Below, piece after piece: positions 19,749 to 30,892 of a DNA stretch of 64,000 bases. The notes under the pieces are model-generated. The model searched no databases and was not told the origin of the DNA. It worked only from the letters and a program-made list of their open reading frames with translations. The DNA comes from Gracilaria gracilis (taxonomy: Eukaryota; Rhodophyta; Florideophyceae; Gracilariales; Gracilariaceae). Each line of letters begins with the position of its first letter. Positions within the stretch are counted from its first letter, which is position 1. The stretch is taken from contig JARGSG010000015.1 in the NCBI GenBank assembly GCA_030374805.1, positions 744,001-808,000 of the forward strand, read 5' to 3'. The translations under genes and the position numbers were made by a program.

Positions 19749-22700
19749 TTACCCATCATTCGGCATGTCCTCTCCTTTGCGGTTCCAGTAGCTTACCCTG
19801 AAATGGTGTGGTATGGCTGAGGGCGGCTCGGCGGTATCACCGTCAGCCCCCCAGCCATACCAGCGTACTGTGTACTTCAGACCTTCTTGGGTACGGCGGT
19901 GACCTACAAGGCGTTCCACTGGGAACTCATTAGAGACCTGGGCTGGTATCGTTTCACCACTTTGGTTTAGATGAGCATCGGTACCACTAGGGGTAGGTGT
20001 TTCCTCTGAAGGAGCAACCGTAATCCCCGCAGGTGGTACGTAGTATGGGTCGTCACCCTGTGCGTCATCATTAACCTCGATGGGTGTCCCATCTTCCCGG
20101 GGCTGAGTCCTCAGGGCAACCGCTTGTGGGTCACGCGCGGATTCTCCGCGTTCTTTCCTGGACTGAACCGTCTGAGGTGCAACCGTGATTCGGTCAATAG
20201 AGATTGTATTCTCTACACCATCTTGGTTCACCGTTACCGTGTGGTCGGTCGACCGAACTACCTTGAAAGGTCCCGATGATTTCGGAAGAAGCTTAGAATT
20301 GATATCTCTATCAATAGCTTCATCATCAGCTTCATCACCCGGTCGTGGTTTAGCTCCTTTCGGAGGGTGGTCAATAAAGACATATTGACCCGGCGTAGCC
20401 GTTACCACTTGGGTTACCTTACGGTCGTAGTCCTCCTTGTACCGCTTCTGGGATGCTGTGAGCTTGCTCTCAGCATACTTGAGAGCACGTCTCAACCTCA
20501 AAAGGGTATTCCGTTTGATCTGTGACGGTGTGAGCGCTCCGGCGGCTTCTTGTCCTACTGGGTCCCCCTTCAACAACAATACCTGGTGGCTGTCCTTGAC
20601 AGTATTAGATCGAACGGCGGTAGTTTGCGTCGCTCGATGAACCTGAAGGTTATATGCATATGTCAAGGGGCTGCACGAGCTCGTCCCAACCAGTTTGGTG
20701 TTCTTCCGTATAATGTCGCAGCCTAGATACCAGTGTTCGGTTTAAAGCGCTCCACTTGCCCATTCGTTTGCGGATGGTAGGCAGTAGTGAAGTAGTGCTT
20801 AATACCCAAGAGGTTACAAACAGCTTCAAAGAACTTCGAAGCTAAGTTCGAACCATTGTCGGTAAGTAGATAAAGCGGTGCACCATACGGGTAGATCCAA
20901 TTGTTCAAGAACGCCACCGCGAGGGTCGTCGATTTCGTGTCCTTCAAGTGTATCGCTCGCGTGAGCTTCGAGAACCTGTCGGTGATTACGATGATGTACT
21001 GATATCCCCTTGTGGTTTTTGGTAACGGACCCAGAAGGTCTATTGCGACGAACTCGAGAGGACCCGCTGCAGGGAATAACTTCAAGTATTTCCTGTGCTT
21101 CCGGAGACCTCCACGGGTACGTACGCAAGATTCACATTGACCTACAAAGGTATATATATCATTAGCCATATGAGGCCAGTAGTACCCTTGCCTCAAGGTG
21201 TAGTACATTCTCGTACCTCCAGGGTGTCCTGATAGCCTTGGGTAGTGGGCTAGGTACAGCACCCGAGGGCGCAGCACCTTGGGCACTACCTTCTGAAGGG
21301 AACCATCAATAGGAGCTCACCTCACCAGGAAACCATTTCGGTCGACGTCAAAGTTCGAGTCTTTCATACCTACTTGGTCCATGAGAGAGCGGCAATAAAC
21401 ATCGTTTGCTTGCTCTCTCAGGAATTCCTCGCGGGTAATTGGCATGACGTCTGTTTCCTCGAGGGCGAGTATTTCCCGAGCGATGGCATCACTAAACCAC
21501 GTATCCTCTTCGGGTAGAGTCCAGTAACCTTCTAAGGTATCACCATCAGGGTTGGTAGAGATGGTAAAGCATGGGATATCATCCTCTACCGGCTCGGTGT
21601 CCAAACCATCTGTGGTAATGCGAGACATCGCGTCTGCGACATTGTGCTTGATACCTGGACGGTACTGTACGTCATACTCGAACTCTGAAAGTCGTAACCG
21701 CCATCGGGCAAGTCTGCCTGATGCGTCGGCCAGACCCAGTATCCACCGTAGGGCATCATGGTCGGTTCGAAGCGTGAACCTTTCACCATATAGGTAGGGA
21801 CGGAGCATCAACATGCTCCAGACTACTGCCAGACATTCCTTTTCGGTTGTTGTGTAGTTCTTTTCTGCAGCGTGCAAAGCACGGCTCCAGTACCCTATAG
21901 GTAGTTTGTCGCCGTTTTCTTGCTCCTGCATAAGACAACAACCAATTTGGGCGTCCGAAGCGGCAGTATCCAACGTGTATCGTAAACCAGCTTTGGGTAA
22001 TGCCAAGATGGGAGGTGTCAAGAGCGCACGTTTCAGCGCCTCGAACGCATCCATTTCCTCATTGGTAAGACATTCAAACCTTGTAGCTTGACCTTTCAGC
22101 AGCTTCCTGTTGAGGGGAGCCGCTATCTTGGCAAATCCCTTGATAAACCGGCGGTACACATTGCACAAACCTATAAAGGATCGGATTTCCGTCTGGGACG
22201 TGGGTGGCTTCGCCTCCTGCACGGCCCGGATATTCCGCGGCGTCACTTCTAACCTCCCAGGGCTGATGATATGACCAAGGTATTCTACCTCTTTGGTGAA
22301 GAATTTGCACTTGCGGAGCTTCAACGTTACTCCAGATTCCCTCAAAAGGTTCAAAACTTCCCTAACATGGTGGAAATGTTCCTCTACCGTTCTGGAATAT
22401 ATGATTACATCATCGATGTATACCAGAGCGGTTCTCCACTTCACCTTCGAAAGGATTATATCTAACGCCCTCTGAAAGGTAGCCGGGGCATTTCGCAACC
22501 CAAAGGGCATACGCGTAAAACGGAATAACCCAGCGTGGCAAGTAAACGTAGTTTTGTCCTTGTCTTCTTCCCTGATAGGTACCTGCCAATAACCACAATT
22601 GGCATCGAGCGTAGTAAAGATCTTGGCGTTGCCCAACGAATCTATACACTCGTCCATTCTAGGTATTGGGTACGAATCCCTAATGGTCATACTATTCAGT

Positions 22701-24020
22701 CTTCTGTAGTCCACACAGAACCGCATACGGGTATCATTCTTCTTTGTGACGAGAACCACAGGGCTGGCCCAGTCCGCATTTGCTGGTTCTATGACACCTT
22801 CACGGAGCATTCTCTCGACCTCATTGAGCTCAACCTCCCGGGCTTTTGGACCTGCACGGTAAGGCTGCTGGTAAATGGGTTTCCAGCCAGGCACCATATC
22901 AATACGGTGCTCTGTAGCCTCAATTTGGCCCCAACCGCGCCCGACCACATGGGTTCAAATTCTTCGAAGAGACTGAGGATCCGGTCTCGGAGAGCCTGGT
23001 TCTCCGCACCGATCTGGACTTCCTCTCTCCAATTCCGCACTGGGTCCAGTTCCATAGTCTTTTCCTGATCCCTTACCTTAAAGGTACTGGCGATCTTCTG
23101 TTCCATTTTGGTATTTGTCGATAACGGGGGCGCATATGCAGGGTATGGCGCATCCGTTCCTCCCCCTTCCTTAGAGGTGGCGACCTCGCCCAACACATGA
23201 GGTGAGACCGTGAAAACCGCTTGTGGTGCCGGCAGTGCGATTCCAATAGTGGTATTCTTGGGTAACTTAACAATGTGATTGCTAAAGTTACTCAAGTACA
23301 ACCTTGAAGGCTTGGTTAGGGATGTTGTCGATAATCCCGTTTGCCCATCAAGGCGAGATGTCTTTCTGCCAACCTAGGATGGTTCTGTAGCATTACCAAT
23401 CCTGGAACCTGCGCATGAGACATTCACTACCATTTGGGTCATAGCCGGAATTGAAAACCAATTTGGTGAGCCGTATCTTGTTTGAAACCGTTTCGGTGGG
23501 TATATTGAACCTCGGCTTCTTACGCCCAACCATTTTTTGGTCTGCGTATTACCCAGTATGGCAATACGACCACCTTGACGGAGAGCGACCGTTCGGAGAC
23601 CCTGGCAAAATTGCCTTGACATGTTTGTCAATAAAGTTGGTCCCGAGGATACAGTCTGTCGCCAAACGATCCACCACAAAGAAATTGAGCTTCACCTTCA
23701 AGGTTCCAAGTTGTACCACAGTGGTTAACATTCCTCTAAGGTGCAGTGGGGCGCTCATTAGCGTCCACCAGCGGGTTGATAGTCGGGGCAGGCCGAATGT
23801 TCCGCAAGACCGCATCGGGTATGACGCGAGCGTTTAGTACATTTGGACCGGCGCCGGTATCGAGTACACACGCAACGGAGACCTGTAGGTAATTGAGAAA
23901 GCTTACTGAAGCATTAACTTTATAGTTATTGTACTTCATTAGATACACCACATTGGGTACATCTGATTCTTCTTTTTCCACCATTAAGGTTTCCCGTTCC
24001 GGTATCGACGGGCCTTCCAA
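19749..24020 (-). pseudogene. pol: pol of copy B: protease to chromodomain, multiply broken
   Basis: Protease (VLDTGAGPNVLN) starts near 23,880, but the frame shifts near 23,745 before CILGTNFIDKH. A further shift near 22,940 precedes the RT (FCVDYRRLNS, FTTLDANCGYWQ, YIDD). The RNase H part ends in a TGA near 21,317, where copy C has CGA (FLVR then RAPIDG). The integrase frame breaks near 20,745: copy B has TTTAAACCG where C has TTTAACCG. Two compensating shifts scramble about 15 residues after THRATQTT near 20,600. The chromodomain (VERLVGHR, YTVRWYGWG) is intact. No functional pol could come from this copy. Confidence 0.92.
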
Positions 24021-24040
24021 TTCACGGTTAGGGGTGGCCC

Positions 24041-26203
24041 CTACGCTAACCGTTCGGTGTTTTCCTGCTCCTCCTGAGCGAGACTGTCCTTCTCCAAGAT
24101 TGGTGTTTCCTCGACGACATGAACCTGAGATGGTGATGGTTGAGCTTGTACCCTCTTTCCAGATCCATATAGGTTACGGTGGTTTTGCTGCCTGGCACTG
24201 ATCAGATGTTCGCGCACCCCTGGGGGTATTTTGTCACATCTGTTCGCCAGATGGTCTGGCGACAAACAGAGCCAGCAAACCAATCCACCTGTCTGGGGAT
24301 CACGCATTGCCATAGAGGTAGGTCGGGTAACCGGATTGGTTGGTGCTGTAGCATATGAAGATGCTTGCGAACCACCCGTTGAGGTTTGTTGAGTGCTCGC
24401 CGCACTTGGTGGCGACCTTACCGAAGCTGGTGGTACTGTCGACGACCAATTACCAATGGAGGTGGCTCGTGACTGAGCCTGCGGCGCAGTCACGAGATGA
24501 ACTGCCATTCCTGTTGGTACGCGAATGAGCGAATCTCCCTCTGAGGTAGTGCTTTCTTCTAGCTCCAATACTGACCGTTTCGGTTTATCCTTTGAGGTAT
24601 GGGACGCCGACGGCTTCTTTCCGTGACGGAGAGTGTCGCCTAGTCCCTGGGCATAACGGGCAAGCCCATTATAGTCCACCTTACGGTTGTTCGCCAGGTA
24701 ATTGCGTACCTGCGAACGGATCGCTTTGTCAACATTGTCGGCAAAGAGCGACTTCAACCTACTAGTGGTAAAGACATTACTGCATCGGGTGGCCAGATTC
24801 CAAAGGCCCAACGAGAATTCCATTTCGGTTTGGCTAGAGCGTTGGCGATATGCCTGCACCTCAGCGTAACCTTCCTGGATAACCTCATCGGTAGCGTAAG
24901 TTTCCAACATGAAATTAACCACTTCTGGGTACGTCTCTAACATCTCTGTCCCTTCTTCATCAACCGCCAGGGTATTTCCACGGAGCCTGCCTTGCAGCAA
25001 GTGGTAAGCTTGACCTTTAAGGTAAAACTGGAATAACCACATGGCAGCGCCTTCGGAAAAACCATTTTGGTCGCATGCAATCTTGAACTTCTGTAGAAAC
25101 TCAATTACCGCAATGGGATCATCACCTGTGAAGGTAGTATCACCCATCTGGAAGCTGAGCTTCTTATGGTGCTTGGTGATCTTCTGCGCAACCTCTTGGG
25201 TGTAAGCAGAGGATCGGTTTCTCAACCGATATGACCTATAATCAACCGCTTTGGTGAACATATCGTTCAGCGGCTGACGCACCTCTAGGGTTGTATCGGT
25301 GTCCGAATCCGAGTCGGACGACTCGTACCGTTTCTTCTTACCTTTCTGGTTTCTCTTTGACGACTTCTTCGCCAACCTGTTCGGTCTCTTCTGGCGTCTA
25401 CCTTTACGGTCATCATCCGACGATGAACCAGTATCGGTATCGGAGCTCGAGGAATCGGGGTCAGAGTCGTAGCCGCGATTCTTTCCCTTTCTCCTCCTCC
25501 TTTCTTTACCCTTGCGGTTTCTTCTTCGTCGCCCCTCTTCTGGGTCAGACGAATCGTCCTCAGGTCCACCAGTCTTGGTGTCCTTTCGAACGTTACCTCC
25601 AATGGGTGGCAAGTACACGTCTCGAGGGCTCATCTCTATATGGCCCTCTTGACCTTGCCTTAAACCTTGTAGGTACGCACTATCGGCCGGAATTGGCTTG
25701 ATTGGTGCGAAAGAACCGGCAGGGATCCCTTGTGGTATGCGAGTAACCACATTCACCCCAGGGGTTTTGGCTTCCGCCATTCCTTCAGAAACCCAAAGGT
25801 CTTGAACCACTCGGTAGATATGCTCCCGGGCACCCGTTAAGAGGTATGTTTCAACCAATTTAGGTATGCGTTGAGAGAGCTCGTGCACGGCTCGATCAAC
25901 CACCAAGCGGGTAACGGCGTCCATGTCCATTGAGGTCATAGCTTCATTAACCGTAGCGGTAAAAAGAGCTTTCGCTCGATCTTCCAATTGGGGCCAAAGG
26001 TCCTCAACCGTTGTCGGCAAATCCTTGTTAGGTTCAGGAGCCAACGGTGGCTGAGTGCCCGTATCCTTTGAGGGTCCGGCCCGAGGTTGCCGAAGCAACT
26101 CCTCGGGATTATCCATAATGGGTTTAGCGGCCGAAGCCGCAGCAGAACCCTTGTGGCTAGGTGGCGCGCTAGAGCCACGAGTAATCCTTTTAGGTCTTTC
26201 CAT
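24041..26203 (-). CDS. gag: gag of copy B (720 aa)
   Basis: ATG at 26203 (MERPKRITRGSSAPP); open through to 24041. Residues ~210-300 are an alternating acidic Ser/Asp and basic Lys/Arg tract (DSDPDSSSSDTDTGSSSDDD, KRNQKGKKKR). A Retrotrans_gag-like domain follows (FTGDDPIAVIEFLQKFKIAC, LWLFQFYLKGQAYHLLQGRL, YPEVVNFMLETYATDEV). Near residue 643 there is a complete zinc knuckle, CWLCLSPDHLANRC (CX2CX4HX4C), for binding genomic RNA. It is the best-preserved gene of copy B and the nearest guide to the gag of copy C, which lies outside the window. Confidence 0.9.
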   Translation of the reverse strand: MERPKRITRGSSAPPSHKGSAAASAAKPIMDNPEELLRQPRAGPSKDTGTQPPLAPEPNKDLPTTVEDLWPQLEDRAKALFTATVNEAMTSMDMDAVTRLVVDRAVHELSQRIPKLVETYLLTGAREHIYRVVQDLWVSEGMAEAKTPGVNVVTRIPQGIPAGSFAPIKPIPADSAYLQGLRQGQEGHIEMSPRDVYLPPIGGNVRKDTKTGGPEDDSSDPEEGRRRRNRKGKERRRRKGKNRGYDSDPDSSSSDTDTGSSSDDDRKGRRQKRPNRLAKKSSKRNQKGKKKRYESSDSDSDTDTTLEVRQPLNDMFTKAVDYRSYRLRNRSSAYTQEVAQKITKHHKKLSFQMGDTTFTGDDPIAVIEFLQKFKIACDQNGFSEGAAMWLFQFYLKGQAYHLLQGRLRGNTLAVDEEGTEMLETYPEVVNFMLETYATDEVIQEGYAEVQAYRQRSSQTEMEFSLGLWNLATRCSNVFTTSRLKSLFADNVDKAIRSQVRNYLANNRKVDYNGLARYAQGLGDTLRHGKKPSASHTSKDKPKRSVLELEESTTSEGDSLIRVPTGMAVHLVTAPQAQSRATSIGNWSSTVPPASVRSPPSAASTQQTSTGGSQASSYATAPTNPVTRPTSMAMRDPQTGGLVCWLCLSPDHLANRCDKIPPGVREHLISARQQNHRNLYGSGKRVQAQPSPSQVHVVEETPILEKDSLAQEEQENTERLA

Positions 26204-26329
26204 AGTGACCAATAGTGGTATCCAATTGCTTCGCGAGTATTCCTACGAAACCAAATAGGTGTGTGAACTTCCAGAATCCTTTCGAATGTCTTCTGTTCAC
26301 CAGTAAAGGTACGACAAAAACCAAGAAAC

Positions 26330-26347
26330 TTCTAAGTCGGGAGACCA
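26330..26347 (-). other. Primer binding site of copy B
   Basis: On the - strand, TGGTCTCCCGACTTAGAA begins 3 nt inside the 5' LTR. It starts with TGG, complementary to a tRNA CCA end. The same 18 bases recur in element D and, with one change, in element A. Confidence 0.75.
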
Positions 26348-26350
26348 AAA

Positions 26351-26858
26351 TGCCGTACAAATACCGATAAGGTGTGGGGTCCGCCTGGTAGAGGGAGCGC
26401 GCGAGGGCTCAACCTAAAGGGGAAAAACACACAACCAATATGGTAGTAGGGCACCTGAAACCCGCAGGGGCAAACGGCGGGGCAACTAGTCTAGACCGTG
26501 TAGGTGTACGGTAGTAGACGTCGACGCGTGGTAAAACCTGAATAGTAATAGAGTAGCAAGTGACCAAGATGGTATAGTTACTGCCCTAATGGTGCCTGAC
26601 TTTACAATACCCGAGGGGGAAGGCGAGGTGCACCACAATATATACAAGGTGCACCGACGCCGATCTCCCATGCGGGCATGACGTCATCGGCTGTGCCCAT
26701 GACCTACTGTCATGGGCCAGCAATGCTAAACTATCCTAGACTATAAATTAGAAATTAGAAATTATAAAATACAGAATACCAATTGGGTACAGTGCAGCCA
26801 GCAAGGCGCACCAGTAGACCCACGTGGCACCAACCCATTGAGGTCTCTTTGTACTACA
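26351..26858 (-). repeat. 5' LTR of copy B (508 bp)
   Basis: On the - strand from TGTAGTACA (26858) to TGTACGGCA (26351). It carries the same promoter elements as the other LTRs of this family: TGACGTCA, the GCCCATGAC inverted repeat, and TATATA between GGTGCACC words (about 26,630-26,660). It would drive gag-pol of copy B. Confidence 0.95.
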
Positions 26859-26891
26859 TTCACCCATTTCTCCGTGCGGACGATGACTCAT
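26859..26891 (-). pseudogene. gag: First 11 codons of gag of element A
   Basis: ATG at 26891, 58 nt downstream of A's primer binding site, reads MSHRPHGEMGE and stops at the right edge of copy B. The next codon of the gene lies at 17428. Copy B thus landed 30 bp into the gene. The duplicated TTCAC supplies the overlapping bases. Confidence 0.85.
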
Positions 26892-26948
26892 TTTGTACGT
26901 ATCGGTTCCACGATAGGTTTTGCTGCTCCGCAGGGTCTCGAATTCCAC

Positions 26949-26966
26949 TTCTAGGTCGGGAGACCA
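26949..26966 (-). other. Primer binding site of element A
   Basis: TGGTCTCCCGACCTAGAA on the - strand, 1 nt inside the 5' LTR. It differs from the sites of B and D by one base (C for T). The primer tRNA is not identifiable from the window. Confidence 0.75.
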
Positions 26967-26967
26967 A

Positions 26968-27496
26968 TGTGGTATAATGTACAAAAATGAGAGAGTCCGA
27001 AGCAGTCGGCGGCAGCGTACAGTCTTGTGACTGTAATGAATTGAAACGGAGAGAAGGGGCGGAAGCACCGGGCGGTTGAGGGGAGAGTGGAAGATTGGTA
27101 TCACCAGGCACGTACAGGAACGTGCGGAAGGGTACGAACGGTCTGAGAAACCCAATGAAGGAGTAGCCGTGCGGTCTTTCGTTAGTGCAAACTAGCGAAG
27201 AAGACGTTCGGCAGAAGATGCTTGTCGTTTACGATTGGGGCCTCGGGAGATCCGAGCTACAACTAAATATCGGGTCTGGGCCCCATTACTAACTACTGTA
27301 CGATCGGTCTAATTTGCACTGTCACTACCAAGTCCGTACACGTGGCCAACTTGTACGCTGTGCCAACCCGTCCGGCACTTGATCACCAAATCATACACGT
27401 GGCGGTGCCACGGCACCAGCCCATCGTGCACTACCCCTTCGTACGTGAACGGCCGATCGGATACACCATGCACCAACTCGGGCCCACTATACTACA
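26968..27496 (-). repeat. 5' LTR of element A (529 bp)
   Basis: On the - strand begins TGTAGTATA at 27496 and ends ATACCACA at 26968. Its first 46 bp recur at 7370-7415. No clear TATA box stands out. CCG-N2-CGG words (CCGATCGG) are present. The flanking ACAGT at 27497 is the host side of the target duplication. Confidence 0.88.
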
Positions 27497-28907
27497 ACAG
27501 TTGATGCCTCAAGTTTATCAAGGCCTGGTCCACTCGCCCAACATCCTTCTCACACGTATCATTATCACCCTCATTCGCTGCACTATCACGCCATTCGTCT
27601 ACCCCTTTCATATATTCTTTGCCACCAGAAGATTCCTCTCCTAAAGCATCCTTTCCCGCTTTCATGGAACGCCTACCTAGGTATAAAAGGATCGTCAGCC
27701 ACTCCAGCATGTTCACATCTAGATTTCCAATCTCAGAACAAAACTCCTTTCGCACATCCAATCTCCCCACTTTGCTCCCCAATTGTCGACTGAATGCACT
27801 ATACCCCTTCGCACCATCCCATTCCTTCTCGACTTGAAGCAACCTATCGTGTTTCACTCCAAACGGTAGACCTTCTCCGCTTCCCATAGCCAATTCTAGC
27901 AGCTCCCTCTTCACCACTCTTCCCGAATGCATCATCGACCTTTCTTCCCATCCGCTCCACACCATCGGCCCCTTGGCTCCTTCATCATCAGCCCTTTCTC
28001 GCTCCAACTCGGGCCACACCGGCATGATACTGGTTGAAAGCACCTCGGAGGCATAGTACGACGCTCGTCTCCGCCAGTCTTCCAAACTCTCTCCCCATTT
28101 CCCTCCTCCTTCTTTCACCCTTGGGTTTACTGACACGCTGAATTCCGTCATCCCCCTCCTCAGCCCTTGAGCTGAAAACGCAACTGCCCAGTTCACCCAC
28201 ACCTCACCTGGTTCCTTTAGAACCTGTTGCAACTTGCCACTCGTCTTCGCACCCACCACAAACCGCACGCCGTCCATCATCATCACACACATACACAATA
28301 AGGCCTTTCCCCACACCGCAATGTACCTCCACACTAGTGAAAGTGCTCCCACATATGTAACATGGCGAGGTGATTCTGGAGCTCTCAAATCTACCAAACC
28401 CCCGTAGCGCACAAAGCTTTTAACATCTCCGTGGAACAGTTGATTGTCCACAATGCTGTTGTTCACCACAACCTCATCTGATAAAACCCACGAGCGATTC
28501 TCATTCTTAAACAAATCGCGCCGTTCCTTGTCAGAGAAACGGAACGCCACACCCATCTGCTCCAGCGAATCGATGCTCTCTGCGCACCATGAGCGAAATA
28601 TGTGAAGCTGCCACAGACCCCAGCTGGACCGAGCTCCATGAAGCAATGCAAACAACAGCGCAATAACAGCGGCACTCCCTTCCTTGTGATCTTTCGCAGA
28701 AAACTGAACGGCGCAGTAAAACAGGATGTAAAACGCCGGTAAGATCGAACACCACAGGTTGATATAACCGGCAGTACGTGTGTGGCGGACAGTTTTCCAC
28801 TCATCGCTGATAAAGTCCTTGGCGGCGAAGGCGGTCCACGGCAAGAAGGCCGCAAGGTATGCGGGGCACACGATGTACCACCTGTCGCTAAGAGAGGCGA
28901 GCTCCAT
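27497..28907 (-). pseudogene. Host multi-pass membrane protein gene, 3' end cut off by element A
   Basis: ATG at 28907 (MELASLSDRWYIVCPAYLAA). About 470 residues are readable until the frame runs into the LTR of element A, where TAG in the first bases of the LTR gives a premature stop. Hydrophobic stretches at residues ~11-29, ~47-69 and ~78-92, and another near 195-215 (ALLCMCVMMM), suggest four membrane helices, followed by a mostly soluble part rich in Glu/Lys/Gly. The frame is open further upstream to 29132, but without a better ATG. I do not recognise the family. The real C-terminus would lie beyond the left edge of the window. It is divergent from the F-box-like gene at 29396. Confidence 0.6.
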
Positions 28908-29395
28908 TGGTAAAGCTCTGCGCGCGATGGGCGGCGAAGGCGTAGGGAGGCATGGAGGGACGGGGGCGTCTGAGCGAAGCGGGTGAGCTGAGAGCGACCC
29001 GTGCAGAAAGCCGCAGTATCTAAAGTTACATAATGTTAGCAACCTGCAGAACCGAGTTGGCACTCGCAACAAGGCGTGCAAAGCGGCCACCAATGGAAAC
29101 AGGCGCAAGTGTTTAACACCTGTGCGCACCAATCGTTGACAAGCAGATAAAGACGTAACGTCGGTATAGCTAACCCTTTATCTACTGTAATGTTAGATAC
29201 ACGTACACGTAATCTTATGTAGATAGATACTGTAACCAATGGTTGCCCCGTCGCACTTCAGTTCGGAAATCCCGCAGCTCGACGCGAACCGTAGTGACAC
29301 CAAGCTAGTGAAGAGCGAAACCTTGTCACTTTCCACGAAAGTAGGTTGTCGTTCGCCACTTGCGCTCGACCGTCTTTGTACGCAACTCCAACAAG

Positions 29396-30892
29396 ATGGT
29401 ATGTCGCCTTCGATCTTCATCGGCATCCAGGGTCAATCCGGAACGCGGCACGCGGCTTCTAGATCTTCCTGACGACGTGCTCCTGCGCGTTTTACGAGCG
29501 CTGACCCTTGAAAACTGCCACTTGAAAGCGGACGCTCTACGCGACGTCTGGAACGCATCCACAACATGCAAGCGAGTATTCGGCTTGATGGGGAAGGCAT
29601 TGTATGGGCTGCCCACGACGGGTGTCATTATGGAAGAACACATGGTGAACGGAGTTCAGACGGCAATGCCTCAAGATGTTCTACAAGGCACACTGTTGAC
29701 GCTGCGCTGTTTGAGCGATGGCACAGGGATGATTTCGACGGTACGACAGGTGCGATTGAGCGCAATGGCGCCCGACGAACTGCAGGTGGCGCTCCAGCGG
29801 CTGCGGTGTTGTTCTGCGTTGGAGAAGCTGTGGTTTGTGGACGCGGGAAGCGGCGTAGTAATTCCCAGTGAGTTAGGTGGCCGTGTGCAGGTACTATCGA
29901 TCCTATCGCCGCGCCGACGAACACTGATGGGGCTGCAAGAGGCAGGATGTACACCGAGGAACCTGGAGCTCTTTTGTGTGGATGACGACGCGGCTGTGCA
30001 GCTACACAGCGTATGGCAGAATTTGACATGTAAGTGCAAACACGTAAATGTAACGTGGTCCGGTAGCTTGGTTCCTAGGTATGAACATACCGAATGTTGG
30101 TACGATTCTATCGATTGCGAGAGTTTTTATCTTCCGATCAGCGATGAGCAATTCGAGGACATGCAGTTCGATTCTGAACGCCGTTACACGGCGTTGGGCC
30201 CCCCGTATGCGTCGAGAGTTCGACCAAGGAGTGACGGTGCTGAGGAAGAAGGACGTCTTGGCTGGAAGCCTGTTCAGCTGTGGGATTGGCTTTCAAACAG
30301 AAAGTGGAATACACAGGCAGCAACCCCGAGTGTGGATGTACTGGGAGAAGAAGGCTTGCTGACGTTAGTGGTGAGTTCACGTGGCATTTCTAACGTTTTT
30401 CTCGCCGATGATGCCAAGCTTTTGAGGCAGTTTTTGCGCGAAATGCTGTCCCGCAGTGAAGGTCAAGTTGACAAACTTCACATAACCGTGCCGCTCTTTG
30501 AGTACAATAATCAGAATCGGAGCTTGGCAAAGCTTGGAGCGCGGATGGTGCATTTGGCTGCTTCCGCGGGAATTAGCGAGTTCGTGGTGAGCTCGCTAGT
30601 GTTCCTTGAGCTGGCGGAAGAACCGCTGCCGGCGACCGTCACTAGCGTGGGTGTGGTCGACGACTTTGTGGTGAGTGAATTCGTGACGAGGCTGCCAATG
30701 TCACTGGCGATGCTGGCTGCCAATCCGCGCTCAGTTTGGATGCAAAACATGCCGTTGCGCGAAGACGGCACGGACTGGCAGAGGGAGGAATGGCTTCGGG
30801 TCGCGGAGAAGACTTGTCGAATTGAAGAGCGATCGGGGCTGCGCGCAATGGGCGTGCGCGGCGTGTTGGAGCAGTGGATGCGCGAGACGTGA
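29396..30892 (+). CDS. F-box-like protein, 498 aa (paralogue 1)
   Basis: ATG at 29396; the frame is open further upstream, but the paralogue at 58560-60080 has its ATG at the aligned position (KMVCRLRS / KMIDRLRT), fixing the start. Near residues 22-55, LLDLPDDVLLRVLRALTLE followed by LRDVWNASTTCKRVF resembles an F-box, the Skp1-binding part of SCF ubiquitin ligases. The rest (LSAMAPDELQVALQRLRCCSALEKLWFVDAGSG, LPATVTSVGVVDDFV, RLPMSLAMLAANPRSVW) is conserved with the paralogue and shows no typical leucine-rich repeat or Kelch pattern. Both copies end WMRET. No introns evident. The stop codon overlaps the ATG of the following remnant (TGATG). Role as substrate adaptor is inference. Confidence 0.6.
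   Translation: MVCRLRSSSASRVNPERGTRLLDLPDDVLLRVLRALTLENCHLKADALRDVWNASTTCKRVFGLMGKALYGLPTTGVIMEEHMVNGVQTAMPQDVLQGTLLTLRCLSDGTGMISTVRQVRLSAMAPDELQVALQRLRCCSALEKLWFVDAGSGVVIPSELGGRVQVLSILSPRRRTLMGLQEAGCTPRNLELFCVDDDAAVQLHSVWQNLTCKCKHVNVTWSGSLVPRYEHTECWYDSIDCESFYLPISDEQFEDMQFDSERRYTALGPPYASRVRPRSDGAEEEGRLGWKPVQLWDWLSNRKWNTQAATPSVDVLGEEGLLTLVVSSRGISNVFLADDAKLLRQFLREMLSRSEGQVDKLHITVPLFEYNNQNRSLAKLGARMVHLAASAGISEFVVSSLVFLELAEEPLPATVTSVGVVDDFVVSEFVTRLPMSLAMLAANPRSVWMQNMPLREDGTDWQREEWLRVAEKTCRIEERSGLRAMGVRGVLEQWMRET

Larger units (their letters stand above)
17434..26858 (-). mobile_element. Ty3/gypsy chromovirus copy B (9.4 kb), decayed, antisense gene lost
   Basis: Complete - strand insertion between two 508-bp LTRs, flanked by the 5-bp duplication TTCAC (17429-17433, 26859-26863). 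gag is intact. pol has several frameshifts and a nonsense codon. The segment between pol and the 3' LTR is 1.8 kb instead of 3.9 kb in copy C and has no antisense ORF. The LTRs differ at only a few places (for example TGTCGTAC/TGCCGTAC and GACGCGCGG/GACGCGTGG), so the insertion is recent. The coding damage probably predates it, the copy having been mobilised by proteins from intact relatives. Confidence 0.93.
7370..27496 (-). mobile_element. Ty3/gypsy chromovirus element A, split by copy B
   Basis: On the - strand: complete 5' LTR (26968-27496), primer binding site, gag, pol with chromodomain, an antisense gene on the + strand, a polypurine tract, and the first 46 bp of the 3' LTR (7370-7415), where copy C interrupts it. 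Copy B lies within gag, with TTCAC duplicated on both sides (17429-17433 and 26859-26863). Removing B leaves gag in frame. The duplicated host target to the right is ACAGT (27497-27501); its partner is beyond the left window edge. A differs clearly from C/B in LTR sequence but has the same gene order. Confidence 0.92.
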
